A DNA stretch of 64,000 bases from Posidoniimonas polymericola (GTDB lineage Bacteria > Planctomycetota > Planctomycetia > Pirellulales > Lacipirellulaceae). A program made the position numbers and the translations under genes. Position 1 is the first letter of the stretch. Each line of letters opens with the position of its first letter. Location: assembly GCF_007859935.1 (NCBI RefSeq), contig NZ_SJPO01000001.1, positions 975,301 through 1,039,300 on the forward strand, written 5' to 3'. Below the pieces are notes generated by a model. It worked only from the letters and a program-made list of their open reading frames with translations. It made no database searches and was not told the DNA's origin. Positions 39,153 to 47,841 of this stretch are shown piece by piece.

Positions 39153-40003
39153 GGGGCGGACTCCTCGAGCAGCCGCTCGGCGGCCTGCAGCTCGGCGATG
39201 GCGTCGTCGTACTGCTGCTGACTAGGGACGCCGTGGTGCCAGGAGATGACGTTCTCCATGAAGCTCACGCCGCGGCCCTTGGTCGTGTTGGCGATCACGC
39301 AGGTCGGCTTGCCGGGCTCCGCCGGATTAGACAGCGCATCGGTCAGCTGGGCGTAGTCGTGCCCGTCCACCGTGACGACCGCCCAGCCGAAGGCGGCGAA
39401 CTTCTCGTCCAGCGGCTCGTTGCTGCAGACGTCGCGCGTCGGGCCGGTGATCTGCAGCGAGTTGTGGTCGATAATCGCCGTGAGGTTGTCGAGCCCGTAG
39501 TGGGCGGCGGACATGGCGGCCTCCCAGTTGGAACCCTCGGCCAGCTCGCCGTCGCCCATCAGGGTGAACACCCGGTAGTCGGCGCCGGTCCGCTTGCCCG
39601 CGATCGCCATGCCGTTGCAGATCGACAGGCCGTGGCCGAGCCCGCCGGTGTTCATCTCGATCCCCGGCGTCTTGCGGGTCGGGTGCCCGACGAACGGCGA
39701 CTGGTAGTGGCAGAGGGTTTCCAGCTGCTGGATCGGGAAGAACCCGGCGTGGGCGAGCACCACGTAGAGTGCCTCGACCGAGTGCCCCTTGCTCTGCACG
39801 TAGCGGTCGCGCCCCGGGTCGCTGAACGTCTGCGGCGAGACCCGCAGCACGCGGTTGTACAGCACGTTGAGGATGTCCAGGCACGACAGGCTGCCGCCGG
39901 TGTGCCCGGCCCCGGCCGCCACGATGTACCGCAGCACGTCCTGCCGCATCCGCACGCTCAGGCGGAGGAGTTGGTCGTCGTTGAAGTTGGGTCGCTGGGT
40001 CAT
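39149..40003 (-). CDS. Transketolase N-terminal subunit (thiamine diphosphate-binding)
   Basis: 284 aa. The diphosphate-binding motif begins Gly150-Asp-Gly (MGDGELAEGSNWEAA) and ends at Asn181 in IIDHNSLQITG, the usual spacing. Active-site histidines occur in GAGHTGGSLSCLDIL, RYVQSKGHSVEALY and GGLGHGLS. Pairs with the following gene to form one complete transketolase active site. A separate complete transketolase for the pentose phosphate pathway would be expected elsewhere, so this pair is probably dedicated to the imported sugar. Confidence 0.94.
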   Translation of the reverse strand: MTQRPNFNDDQLLRLSVRMRQDVLRYIVAAGAGHTGGSLSCLDILNVLYNRVLRVSPQTFSDPGRDRYVQSKGHSVEALYVVLAHAGFFPIQQLETLCHYQSPFVGHPTRKTPGIEMNTGGLGHGLSICNGMAIAGKRTGADYRVFTLMGDGELAEGSNWEAAMSAAHYGLDNLTAIIDHNSLQITGPTRDVCSNEPLDEKFAAFGWAVVTVDGHDYAQLTDALSNPAEPGKPTCVIANTTKGRGVSFMENVISWHHGVPSQQQYDDAIAELQAAERLLEESAP

Positions 40004-40030
40004 TTGCTCCGGGCTCGGTGTGGGGAGCCG

Positions 40031-40149
40031 TTAGCCACGAGAAGGCACAAAGAGCACAAAAAATAACGGTTTTGGGATGTGCTCTAGAGGATGGTTTTGC
40101 GCCAACCGGTTCTCTCCTCTTGTGTCTTCTCGTGCCTTCTTGTGGCAAT
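40031..40149. repeat. Intergenic inverted repeat, CCAC-GCAC family
   Basis: Left arm 40031-40063 (TTAGCCACGAGAAGGCACAA...) and right arm 40115-40149 (complement ATTGCCACAAGAAGGCACGA...) around about 50 nt. It lies in the gap between the isomerase-like and transketolase genes. Confidence 0.8.
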
Positions 40150-40170
40150 TCCTCCTGTCGCCAGGAGGTG

Positions 40171-41592
40171 CTACACGTGCGTGTGGGTGTCGATGTTGAG
40201 GTAGGTCTCGAAGGCCTCGGCCAGCACGGCGGCCGAGTGCGACTGGGTCATCACCACGTGGTGCTCGAAGCCGTTCTTGCAGATGTAGTGCAGCAGCTCA
40301 CGCAGCTTGGGGACGTGGGCCACGGCCCGGGTGCCGAACGTGTTGAGCACATCGTCGGTCAGCTCACCCTCGCCGACGTACGCACGGATGCGGCCTTCGG
40401 TGTCGGCGGTCGTGAGGCGGCCGAACGTGAGCGGCCCGGCCGGCGTGCGGCCCTCGAGCGCGCCGTAGGTGTTCTCCTCGCCGAGCGTGCTGCCGAGGAT
40501 CGGTGCGGTCGCGATCTTGATGTCGGGCAGGAAGCTCTTGGCCCAGTTGCCGCAGTGGAACAGCGCACAGCGGTCCTCGTCGTCGCCGTAGTTGTTGTTC
40601 CAATCGACGATCGCCGCGGGCGAGTCGCACGCCAGCTGCATCGCGTACATCGTCAGCACGCCGGTGACGTCCACCTCGCACGCGCTCGGCATGAACTTCT
40701 CGCTCATCATGCTCATCAGCGTGCAGACGTTGCAGCCGAAGTTCTGCTGTACGCTGGTCCAGCACTGGATGGCGGTGGCGTCGATGGCGTTGTCGTCCAT
40801 CCAGCGGCCGAGCACGACGCCGAGCCGCGCCATCTGCAGCATCCGGTCGTCCGGCGCGTTGGGGGCCGGGGCGTAGCTGTGCACCTCGTCGAGCTTGGCC
40901 GTGACCGCCGGGTCGTCGGCGGCCAGCTTGCCGGCCGTGGCCAGGAACTCCGACAGGTCAACCGTCGTGACGCTGACGCCGTAACGCTCGAGGATCTTCT
41001 CGCTGTAGCGGACCGTGTTGAACGCGCCGGGCCGCGCGCCGACGGCGCCCAGCCGCACCCCGCGGAAGCCGTTCGCCACCCGACAGACGCCGAGGAACTT
41101 CCGCAGGTCGGCCTCGAAGCTGTCCGAGCCCGGCGCCGTGACGTGCTTCTCGGTCAGCGTGAACGGGATGCCCGCCTGCACCAGGTTGTTGCAGACCGAG
41201 ATCTTGCCGCAGAACGCGTCCCTCCGCCGCGAGACGCCCAGCTGGTTGAGGTCGTCTGGGTAGCCCTGGATCAGCACCGGCACGTCCAGGCCGGCCAGCT
41301 TGAGCGTGTCGGCCACGCCCTTTTCATCGCCAAAGTTCGGCAAGCAGACCAAGACGCCATCGATGTCGTCGCGGCGGCTGCGGAACAGCTCAGCACAACG
41401 CCGCGCGTCGGCGTGGGTCTCGATGCCGCCGAGCTTGGTCTCCTCCGGCGTGACCCACACCGGCTCGACGCCGAGCGAGTCGAACAGCGTGGCGAGGTCG
41501 GCCCGCGCCTCGGAGACCAGCTGGTCCGGGAAGAAGTCGCGGTTGCCGACAATCACCCCGAGGGTGGCTTTTTTCGTAGTCATGGATCTCAT
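40171..41592 (-). CDS. L-fucose/L-arabinose isomerase-family protein
   Basis: 473 aa; ATG 41583 is an in-frame alternative start. N-terminal GVIVGNRDFFPDQL and LVCLPNFGDEKGVADTLKLA, then the catalytic half with ALFHCGNWAKSFLPD and HHVVMTQSHSAAVL resemble L-fucose isomerase C-terminal domain proteins, which use a divalent metal (candidate ligands Glu in CEVDVTG, Asp in IVDWNNNYGDDEDRC, His in LFHCGNW). It probably interconverts an aldose and a ketose for the FGGY kinase downstream. Known D-apiose operons have an apiose isomerase at this step; I do not know whether it shares this fold. Only 27 nt from the fucosidase gene. Confidence 0.85.
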   Translation of the reverse strand: MRSMTTKKATLGVIVGNRDFFPDQLVSEARADLATLFDSLGVEPVWVTPEETKLGGIETHADARRCAELFRSRRDDIDGVLVCLPNFGDEKGVADTLKLAGLDVPVLIQGYPDDLNQLGVSRRRDAFCGKISVCNNLVQAGIPFTLTEKHVTAPGSDSFEADLRKFLGVCRVANGFRGVRLGAVGARPGAFNTVRYSEKILERYGVSVTTVDLSEFLATAGKLAADDPAVTAKLDEVHSYAPAPNAPDDRMLQMARLGVVLGRWMDDNAIDATAIQCWTSVQQNFGCNVCTLMSMMSEKFMPSACEVDVTGVLTMYAMQLACDSPAAIVDWNNNYGDDEDRCALFHCGNWAKSFLPDIKIATAPILGSTLGEENTYGALEGRTPAGPLTFGRLTTADTEGRIRAYVGEGELTDDVLNTFGTRAVAHVPKLRELLHYICKNGFEHHVVMTQSHSAAVLAEAFETYLNIDTHTHV

Positions 41593-41619
41593 GCGATTAG
41601 CGATAGAAGACGCCGACGA

Positions 41620-44079
41620 TCATTCGGCGAGTTGGACCCGCAGGGCGTACGCGGGCGAAGCCGCCGGCTCGGCGGGCAGCGACACCACCAGCCCCGACGC
41701 GTCCAGCCGCCATTCTAGCGTTTTGTCAGAGCCCAGCAGCCCGACGCCCGCGACTTTCGCGTCGGCCAGCGACTCGATCACCGCCCGGCCGTCCTCAGGC
41801 CAGGCCAGGCCGATCGCGTACACGACGCCCGGCTTGGCGGTGAAGCGGAAGTCGGCGGCGGTGAATCGGGCGGCGTCGCCGTCGGAGAACGCGCCGTCGC
41901 CGGCGGTGGTGGGGCCCTCCCCAAACTCGATCCACGGCCGCGTGCCGTAGATCGCTTCGCCGTTTACCGCCAGCCACGCGCCGATCTCGCGGAGCATTGC
42001 CTGCTCTTGGTCTGGGATCGTGCCGTCGGCCTTGGGGCCGATGTTGAGCAGCATCACGCCGTTCTTACTGACAATGTCGATCAGGTCGTGCACCAGCTGG
42101 CCGGAGGTCTTGTACTTGTGCCCCTCGATGTAGCCCCACGAGTTCTTCGAGACCGACGTGCAGGTCTGCCACAGCTCGGGCTCGATGCCCGCGAACTTGC
42201 CCCGCTCGACGTCCAGCACCCCTGTGCCGCGGGGGAACGAGTAGCCCTCCCACTCCTTGAAGTTGATGGCGGCGGGCTGGCCCCACTCGGCGGCGCGGTT
42301 GTAGTAGTACGCCGCGAACCGCTGCAGGTACGGCTGGAACACCGGCTGGCAGATCCACCAGTCGAAGTACATCACCTGCGGGCGGTGCTTGTCGACGATC
42401 TCGCACGAGCGGAGCAGCCAGTCGTCGAGGAACGCCTGGCTGGGGGGCTCGGCCTGGCTCTCGCTGACGCGTTTGTTGTGGGCCGGGCCGTAGAGCTTGG
42501 CGTTGGCCGGGGCCTGCACGTCGGAGTCGAGCAGCCGGCCTTGGCCGAAGAACCACCAGTTTTCTGCGCGGTGGCTCGACGCGCCGACGACGATGTCCTG
42601 GGCCCGCAGGGCGTCAGCCAGGTCGGCGATGACGTCCCGCCGCGGCCCGCGCTCCGACGCGTCCCATGTGGTGTAGTCGCTGGCGTACATCGGGAAGCCG
42701 TCGTGGTGCTCGGCGACCGGCACGACGTAGCGAACGCCGGCATCCTTGAATAGCTTCGCCCACGCGGCGGGGTCGAACCGCTCGGCCTTGAACCGCGGGA
42801 TGAAGTCCTTATAGCCGAATTTGTTGAGCGGGCCGTAGGTCTTCAGGTGGTGCTCGTACTCGGGCGAACCCTTGGTGTACATGTTCCGCGGGTACCACTC
42901 GCTGCCGAACGCGGGCACGGAGTACGCTCCCCAGTGGATGAACACGCCGAGCTTGGCGTCGGCGTACCACTCGGGAGACTGGAACTCCTTGAGCGAAGCC
43001 CAGTTGGGCTGAAATGGGCCCTGGGCAGCGACCTTGTCGACCTCGGCGAGGCGGCGGTCGATCTCTTCCTGTGGCAGCTGCGGCGCGAAGTCCTGCCCAG
43101 CGCCGAGCCGCATCTCGCCGCCGACGCGTTTCAGGTAGTCGAGTTCCTGCTGCGTGACGCGGCAGATCGTGCCGTGCTTGTGCCCCTCCGGGAAGCTCGC
43201 CCGATCGGAGATGTCGCGGAAGGTCTCGAAGTCGGTGGTCGCCAGCACGCCGTACTTGTGGTCGCCGTAGGCGTCGAAGTAGATGCGGTAGTCGTCACCG
43301 AACTTGGCGACCGTTGGGCCCTCGGTGAACTTGCGGGTGATCGGCTCGCTGACGTCAGTCCAGGGGCCGAGCGGCGACTCACCCTGGGCGACCCGCAGAC
43401 CGAGCACCGGCCGGGTGTTGTCCTTCAGCACCAAATGGTAGTCGTCGCCCAAGGGGACGATCACTGCGTCGATGACGCTGAAGCCGGGCTCGCAGAACAA
43501 CTCGGTCGGCGTGAACTCCCGGAAGTCGCGGGTGGTGGTTGCGTACATCCGGTGGTTGTTCTGGTGCTCCTCAAGCCCGTCCGGGTAGCGGCCCGGGATC
43601 GTCGACGCCCAGGCGATAATGAACCGCTCGCCCGGCTCGTCGTAAAACACCTCCGGCGCCCAGACGTTGACGGTTGTCGGCTCGTGCTTCATGACCGGCA
43701 CGAACTCTTGGGGCGACCAGTGCACCAGGTCACGCGAGCGGGCGTGGCCAAAGCCGTTGTCGCCCCGCCAGGCAGTGGTCCACACCAGGTGGAACCAGCC
43801 GTCCGGCCCGCGGACCAGGCTCGGGTCGCGCATCAGCTTGCCGCCCCCGGCGTGCGGGCGGAGGAAGGCGCCGGGGATCCGCTCCCACTGGAGGCCGTCG
43901 TGGCTCCAGAGCAGCCGCAGACCGGCGTCGGCCGGCTCTTCAAATGAGGTGAAGAGGTAGACCGAGCGGGCGCCGCTTTCCTCGTCGCCGTGGGCGCTGC
44001 TCGGCCAGCCAGCCGAGCAGCACAACGCGACCGCCGCAATTGCGAAGCAGGATACTTTCGTTGGAAAGGCGTTGACCAT
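41620..44079 (-). CDS. Exported fusion of GH43-like propeller and GH29 alpha-L-fucosidase-like domain
   Basis: 819 aa with a signal peptide ending near SSAHG. Residues about 38-320 look like a five-bladed propeller of the GH43/62 clan: MRDPSLVRGPDG (Asp85), VWAPEVFYD and TEGPTVAKFGDDYRIYFD (Glu254). Residues about 365-730 are GH29: GVFIHWGAYSVPAFGSEWY, the EHHDGF motif (457-462), and VMYFDWW with candidate nucleophile Asp573. A beta-sandwich ends the protein. GH29 removes alpha-L-fucose by retention; GH43 removes arabinose, xylose or galactofuranose. The two activities in one chain suggest a compact side chain as substrate. Confidence 0.87.
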   Translation of the reverse strand: MVNAFPTKVSCFAIAAVALCCSAGWPSSAHGDEESGARSVYLFTSFEEPADAGLRLLWSHDGLQWERIPGAFLRPHAGGGKLMRDPSLVRGPDGWFHLVWTTAWRGDNGFGHARSRDLVHWSPQEFVPVMKHEPTTVNVWAPEVFYDEPGERFIIAWASTIPGRYPDGLEEHQNNHRMYATTTRDFREFTPTELFCEPGFSVIDAVIVPLGDDYHLVLKDNTRPVLGLRVAQGESPLGPWTDVSEPITRKFTEGPTVAKFGDDYRIYFDAYGDHKYGVLATTDFETFRDISDRASFPEGHKHGTICRVTQQELDYLKRVGGEMRLGAGQDFAPQLPQEEIDRRLAEVDKVAAQGPFQPNWASLKEFQSPEWYADAKLGVFIHWGAYSVPAFGSEWYPRNMYTKGSPEYEHHLKTYGPLNKFGYKDFIPRFKAERFDPAAWAKLFKDAGVRYVVPVAEHHDGFPMYASDYTTWDASERGPRRDVIADLADALRAQDIVVGASSHRAENWWFFGQGRLLDSDVQAPANAKLYGPAHNKRVSESQAEPPSQAFLDDWLLRSCEIVDKHRPQVMYFDWWICQPVFQPYLQRFAAYYYNRAAEWGQPAAINFKEWEGYSFPRGTGVLDVERGKFAGIEPELWQTCTSVSKNSWGYIEGHKYKTSGQLVHDLIDIVSKNGVMLLNIGPKADGTIPDQEQAMLREIGAWLAVNGEAIYGTRPWIEFGEGPTTAGDGAFSDGDAARFTAADFRFTAKPGVVYAIGLAWPEDGRAVIESLADAKVAGVGLLGSDKTLEWRLDASGLVVSLPAEPAASPAYALRVQLAE

Positions 44080-44132
44080 GGAACTGCTGAAGCGTCAATC
44101 CGTGGTTACGCCCACGCACGATGGGAGCCTGC

Positions 44133-45233
44133 CTAGTTGTCCGATGAGAACCGCTCGCGGCCGGTGTCACCACCGTTGCGGCGTCCGACCGCGTTCCATA
44201 CCTCGGCGTTAACATCCAGGTTGATCGAGTGCACCGAGCCGTCGCAGTACACCATGTTCACCGCCGCGTGGGGAGACCCGAACCTTTCGGCGAACGTTTC
44301 GCGGGCGTTGCCGTCGGGCTTGTCTCGCTGAGGGAGCTTGCCCTGGTCCTCGAAGGTTTCGTCGTTCTGTTGCGAGCCGGTCCAGCGGACGGTGTCCCAG
44401 TCGAAGCCCTCGTACATCGAGTTGTTGTCGCCGTCGTGGCGGCCGTCGATGTACATGTCGCTGCTCAGGTACTTCTCGCCCGCGAGAGCGGTTTTCGACG
44501 CGCCGTCGGTCACCTGCCGCAGCTTGGCGCCGCGGCGGTAGCCCACGATGCCGTCCCACCGCTTGTAGTAGTCGGAGCCCGGCGGCCAGGTCCAGCCGTC
44601 GCCGAGCGCCTGACAAGTCGGGTAGGCGTTGTAGCAACGCGCGTCGGGTCCCTGCCCAAGCTTCAGCTTGTCGCCGCCGCCGTTGGCGGCATAGTCGCTC
44701 TTGGCGTAGAAAGCCGGCGCGCTCGCGTTCCAGGGCGGCTGAATCGGATTTCCCGAGCTGTCAAGCGAGGGGAACGGCTCAACGCTGCGACGCGACGGGC
44801 AGATGAAGGTTCCGACCGCGTGCTCCATCTGCTGGGCGATCGCGAGCTTCTTGGGGGTGTCCTTGCCGGTGATGCCGCCCGAGATGCCCTGTCCGATCTG
44901 AGCAACCGCGGCCTCTTCGATGTAGGCAGCGATGCCGAAGATCCAGCCGCCGGGCTGCTTCTCGCCGACGCCCCAGTCGGGGTCGCCGACCCACTTGAAG
45001 CCCCAGCCGCCCGATGGGAACTCGCGGTGGGTGCTCTCGTAGTTGATCGCCGCCAGGCCGATCTGCTTGAGGTTGTTCTTGCACGTGTTGCGACGCGCCG
45101 CCTCGCGCGCGGCCTGGACAGCGGGCAGCAAGAGCGCGATCAGCACGCCGATGATCGCGATGACCACGAGCAGTTCGACCAGGGTGAACGCCCTTAACCG
45201 ACCGGTAGAACGAGCACGCTTAGATACAGACAT
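44133..45233 (-). CDS. DUF1559 protein with prepilin-type N-terminus
   Basis: 366 aa. The N-terminal motif [20 protein letters not shown] after Arg-Ala is a type II secretion/prepilin methylation signal, followed by [19 protein letters not shown], the standard DUF1559 opening. The C-terminus shows [19 protein letters not shown], also typical (H-x-G/A...DGSV). Planctomycetes encode dozens of these pseudopilin-like proteins; the function is unknown but probably extracellular fibres or capture of macromolecules. It lies 53 nt upstream of the GH43-GH29 gene. Confidence 0.92.
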   Translation of the reverse strand: MSVSKRARSTGRLRAFTLVELLVVIAIIGVLIALLLPAVQAAREAARRNTCKNNLKQIGLAAINYESTHREFPSGGWGFKWVGDPDWGVGEKQPGGWIFGIAAYIEEAAVAQIGQGISGGITGKDTPKKLAIAQQMEHAVGTFICPSRRSVEPFPSLDSSGNPIQPPWNASAPAFYAKSDYAANGGGDKLKLGQGPDARCYNAYPTCQALGDGWTWPPGSDYYKRWDGIVGYRRGAKLRQVTDGASKTALAGEKYLSSDMYIDGRHDGDNNSMYEGFDWDTVRWTGSQQNDETFEDQGKLPQRDKPDGNARETFAERFGSPHAAVNMVYCDGSVHSINLDVNAEVWNAVGRRNGGDTGRERFSSDN

Positions 45234-45443
45234 TTGAATAGGTTCCTGAATAGATGCCGTGTCGCACAGCCGCCTCTGCTGTCCGCCCTAACGCGACCCC
45301 GTTAATTTAGTGCTTGGGGTTCGCGTTTCTGAAATCTTGCCGCCTTTTATCCAGACAGCACGAGAGAAGTTGTTGGGTGGGGGGCGTTGTTTGCAGCCTG
45401 CCGACCCGATGGTCTGGTGCGCCGCAACAAGCCACCCCCGGGG

Positions 45444-46511
45444 TTACTCTGCCATCGCTGAGACTCCTGCCCGCGCGTGGCGTTCGCGATACTCGGTAGG
45501 GGTGAGCCCCTCCTCGCTGAGGAAGAGCAGCCGCATCCGCTCGCGGCTTGGGAACCCCGCCAGGTACGAGACCGTCTTCACCAGGAAGTCGGTCTCGGTC
45601 AGCATCCGCTTGGCGCGGGACAGCCGGCACGCATTGATCTCATCGAGCACCGACCGGCCCAGCACCTGCGCGAACCGCCGGTCGAGCGTCCGCCGGGTGA
45701 CCGGCAGCCGCCGCGCGACGTCGTTGACGCTCAGCGGCCGCTTGTGTGGGCAGCTCCAGATGACCTCCCGGGCCTGCTCGACGATGGCGTCCTGTTCGGA
45801 CGCGGCGGCGGGGCGGCGGGTTGAGGCCTCGGGGGGGGGCTCGTGCGATGAAACGCCCAACGCCTCGCCGATCAGCCGCACCGCGGCGTGCTGCAGGTCA
45901 CGTCCGCTGCCACGCGGGGCGGAGCGGCCCAGCTCGAGCACTCGGTCAAAGTGGCGCGTCAGCGCCGCTGTGCTGCCGGGTGTGACGATCGGGTTGCTGG
46001 CCGAGGCCGCGCCTGCCGCGAACAGCCGATCGACCGTGCGCCCGTTGAACGAGATCCAGTTCTCCTGCCAGCCCACGGCCCGGTCCGGCCGGTAGCGGTG
46101 CCAGACGCCGGGGAACAGGAACAGGAGGGCCTGGCCGTGGATCCGGATGAGCCCGGTCTCGCGGCTCTCGAACTCGCCGCGGGCGTCGGTCAGCAGGACG
46201 ATCTGGTGCTCCGGCAGGATCCGGCCCGACCGCCAGTCGAAGTGGTAGATGCTAGGGTGTTCCGCCTGCGGGTAGGCGTCGCCCGGCCGCACGACCGAAG
46301 CGCCCACGCCGGTGACGTAGAGGGCCTCGGCCTCGCTCGCCTTCTCTACCGGCAGGTAGCGGAAGAACGGCTCCTGCTGCCGTCGACCGGCTCCGCCAAC
46401 GCGCTGCGCGGAGCGGACGAAGCCGCCGAACGACGGGTCGTTCTCGCCCTGCGGGATGCAGGCGCCTGCACTGTTCTCGGTGAGTTCCGAAAGCGAGTAG
46501 GAGGTGATCAT
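45444..46511 (-). CDS. AraC-family transcription regulator with cupin-like sensor
   Basis: 355 aa from ATG 46511 (MITSYSLSELT); the upstream frame overlaps the GntR gene end. Residues about 20-170 form a cupin-like effector domain (YHFDWRSGRILPEHQIVLLT, WHRYRPDRAVGWQENWISF). The C-terminal 100 residues are an AraC helix-turn-helix pair (LSVNDVARRLPVTRRTLDRR and VKTVSYLAGFPSRERMRLLF). Likely activates the sugar block downstream on the same strand in response to a carbohydrate. It follows the GntR-type gene by 64 nt. Confidence 0.9.
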   Translation of the reverse strand: MITSYSLSELTENSAGACIPQGENDPSFGGFVRSAQRVGGAGRRQQEPFFRYLPVEKASEAEALYVTGVGASVVRPGDAYPQAEHPSIYHFDWRSGRILPEHQIVLLTDARGEFESRETGLIRIHGQALLFLFPGVWHRYRPDRAVGWQENWISFNGRTVDRLFAAGAASASNPIVTPGSTAALTRHFDRVLELGRSAPRGSGRDLQHAAVRLIGEALGVSSHEPPPEASTRRPAAASEQDAIVEQAREVIWSCPHKRPLSVNDVARRLPVTRRTLDRRFAQVLGRSVLDEINACRLSRAKRMLTETDFLVKTVSYLAGFPSRERMRLLFLSEEGLTPTEYRERHARAGVSAMAE

Positions 46512-46575
46512 GGTAGTTGCTCTGAGATAAGGGTCTTGGTCGTAGCGGGGGCGGTCTGGTGAGGAAGCCGGACAG

Positions 46576-47316
46576 CTAGGCGAGGTCGCGTCGGACAAAC
46601 ATCGGCAGGTTGATCGAACCAAGGCTTACCGCCGACGGGCTGGGCGCGGCCTTGAGCGACTCGTCGCGGGAGGTCCGGATGTGGTGGACCAGTCGGAGCT
46701 GCGCCTGCTCCGGGTCGCGGTCGGCCATCGCCGCCAGGATCGAGCGGTGCGCCGTGTTGGCCTCGATCACGCGCGAGACCGGGTGGGCGCCGCGTTGCGC
46801 CGTGAACATCAGCGACACCGCCCGGGTCTGCTCGAGGACCTGGATCAGTCGCTGGTTGCCGGCGTTGGCGATAATCAGCATGTGGAAGGCCATGTCGGCG
46901 GCCAGGAACCGACGCAGCCCCTCCCGGTCGAGCGCCGCGGCCCCGTCGTCCTCGATGCGTCGGACCTCCGCGTCGATCGCCTCGCAGAGGCTTTCGAGCT
47001 CGTCGAGGCCCTCGCAGGTGATCCGCTCGGTCGCCTTGGCTACCGCTAGGCACTCGAGCGCCTCGCGGATCTCGAACAGTTCTTCCAGCTCTTCGGCCGG
47101 GATCTGCCGCACCACTGTGCCGTACCGTGGAACCTGCACCACCAGCCCTTCATTGGCCAGCTGACGCAGCGCCTCGCCGACCGGGGTTCGGCTCAGGCCA
47201 TACTCCTTGGCGAGGTTCGCCTCGGACATGACTTCACCGGGCGATAGTTCGCCGGTAGTGATCTTGTCGCGGATGTTCGCGTAGACGTGCTGCGAGTGCC
47301 GCGAGTGCCTGTGCAT
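46576..47316 (-). CDS. GntR-family regulator, FCD (FadR) subgroup
   Basis: 246 aa from ATG 47316. The winged helix (about residues 10-75) includes SEANLAKEYGLSRTPVGEAL and LANEGLVVQVPRYGTVV. The FCD effector domain (about 80-220) has FEIREALECLAVAKA, DMAFHMLIIANAGNQRL and NTAHRSILAAMADRDPEQAQ, with Asp and His residues that bind a metal in this family. FCD regulators usually answer to sugar acids or other organic acids, which agrees with the acid-sugar genes in the block. A tandem 22-nt repeat upstream is a candidate binding site. Confidence 0.92.
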   Translation of the reverse strand: MHRHSRHSQHVYANIRDKITTGELSPGEVMSEANLAKEYGLSRTPVGEALRQLANEGLVVQVPRYGTVVRQIPAEELEELFEIREALECLAVAKATERITCEGLDELESLCEAIDAEVRRIEDDGAAALDREGLRRFLAADMAFHMLIIANAGNQRLIQVLEQTRAVSLMFTAQRGAHPVSRVIEANTAHRSILAAMADRDPEQAQLRLVHHIRTSRDESLKAAPSPSAVSLGSINLPMFVRRDLA

Positions 47317-47841
47317 GGCGCCGCCTGAACCAGAGACTTCGAAAAGGAAATGCGAAAAGGTGTCAACCCCTAAGGGGTGACGGCGTCTGGAAAGCCTCTG
47401 GAATCCCAGTGGCGTTTCAAAGAACGCAAGTAGCACGCTACTCGAACACAAGTAGCACACCACTCAATTTGCCGATGACCGGACGCTCAGTCAACAAAAC
47501 CGGGGGGGCTGCGGTTGCAATCCTGCTTCGCACTCACGCATTTGCATCCGTGGGCCCTGCTGGTGCGTGGAATGCACTGCTCGTGCCCGACCGAAATGCG
47601 GTGGTCCGCTTCGCTGATGGCCCTCGAGTACCACGGATCCCAGGCTGGTAGGCCGAGGGCAGGTAGGCGTTTTCCGCGGCGCTGGGCAGCGGGGGCCCAT
47701 CGATCGTAGCGCTTGATATTTGTCTCGATTGCAGTGCGGGTTGATACACGCCGGCCCTGGCCGCGCCGTTATGCTGAAGGGACGCCATTCGGCGGCTTGC
47801 GCCAGCGGAAGAGAACCCACCGACCAACGGAGTGCGTTGCG
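47317..47841. other. Divergent intergenic region, 525 nt
   Basis: It separates the GntR-type gene (minus) from the plus-strand exported-enzyme run, so it probably controls both. Visible elements: a small palindrome ACCCCTAAGGGGT at 47366-47378, 50 nt upstream of the GntR start, and the tandem repeat at 47422-47465. The rest (47466-47841) has no coding pattern I trust; short frames there do not show codon bias. Confidence 0.45.
47422..47465. promoter_or_regulatory. Tandem 22-nt direct repeat, candidate operators
   Basis: Two adjacent units (47422-47443 and 47444-47465) agree at 19 of 22 positions; the shared core is AAGTAGCAC. A 22-nt period places both on one DNA face, as expected for cooperative regulator binding. 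They lie 106-149 nt upstream of the GntR-type start. Confidence 0.45.
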
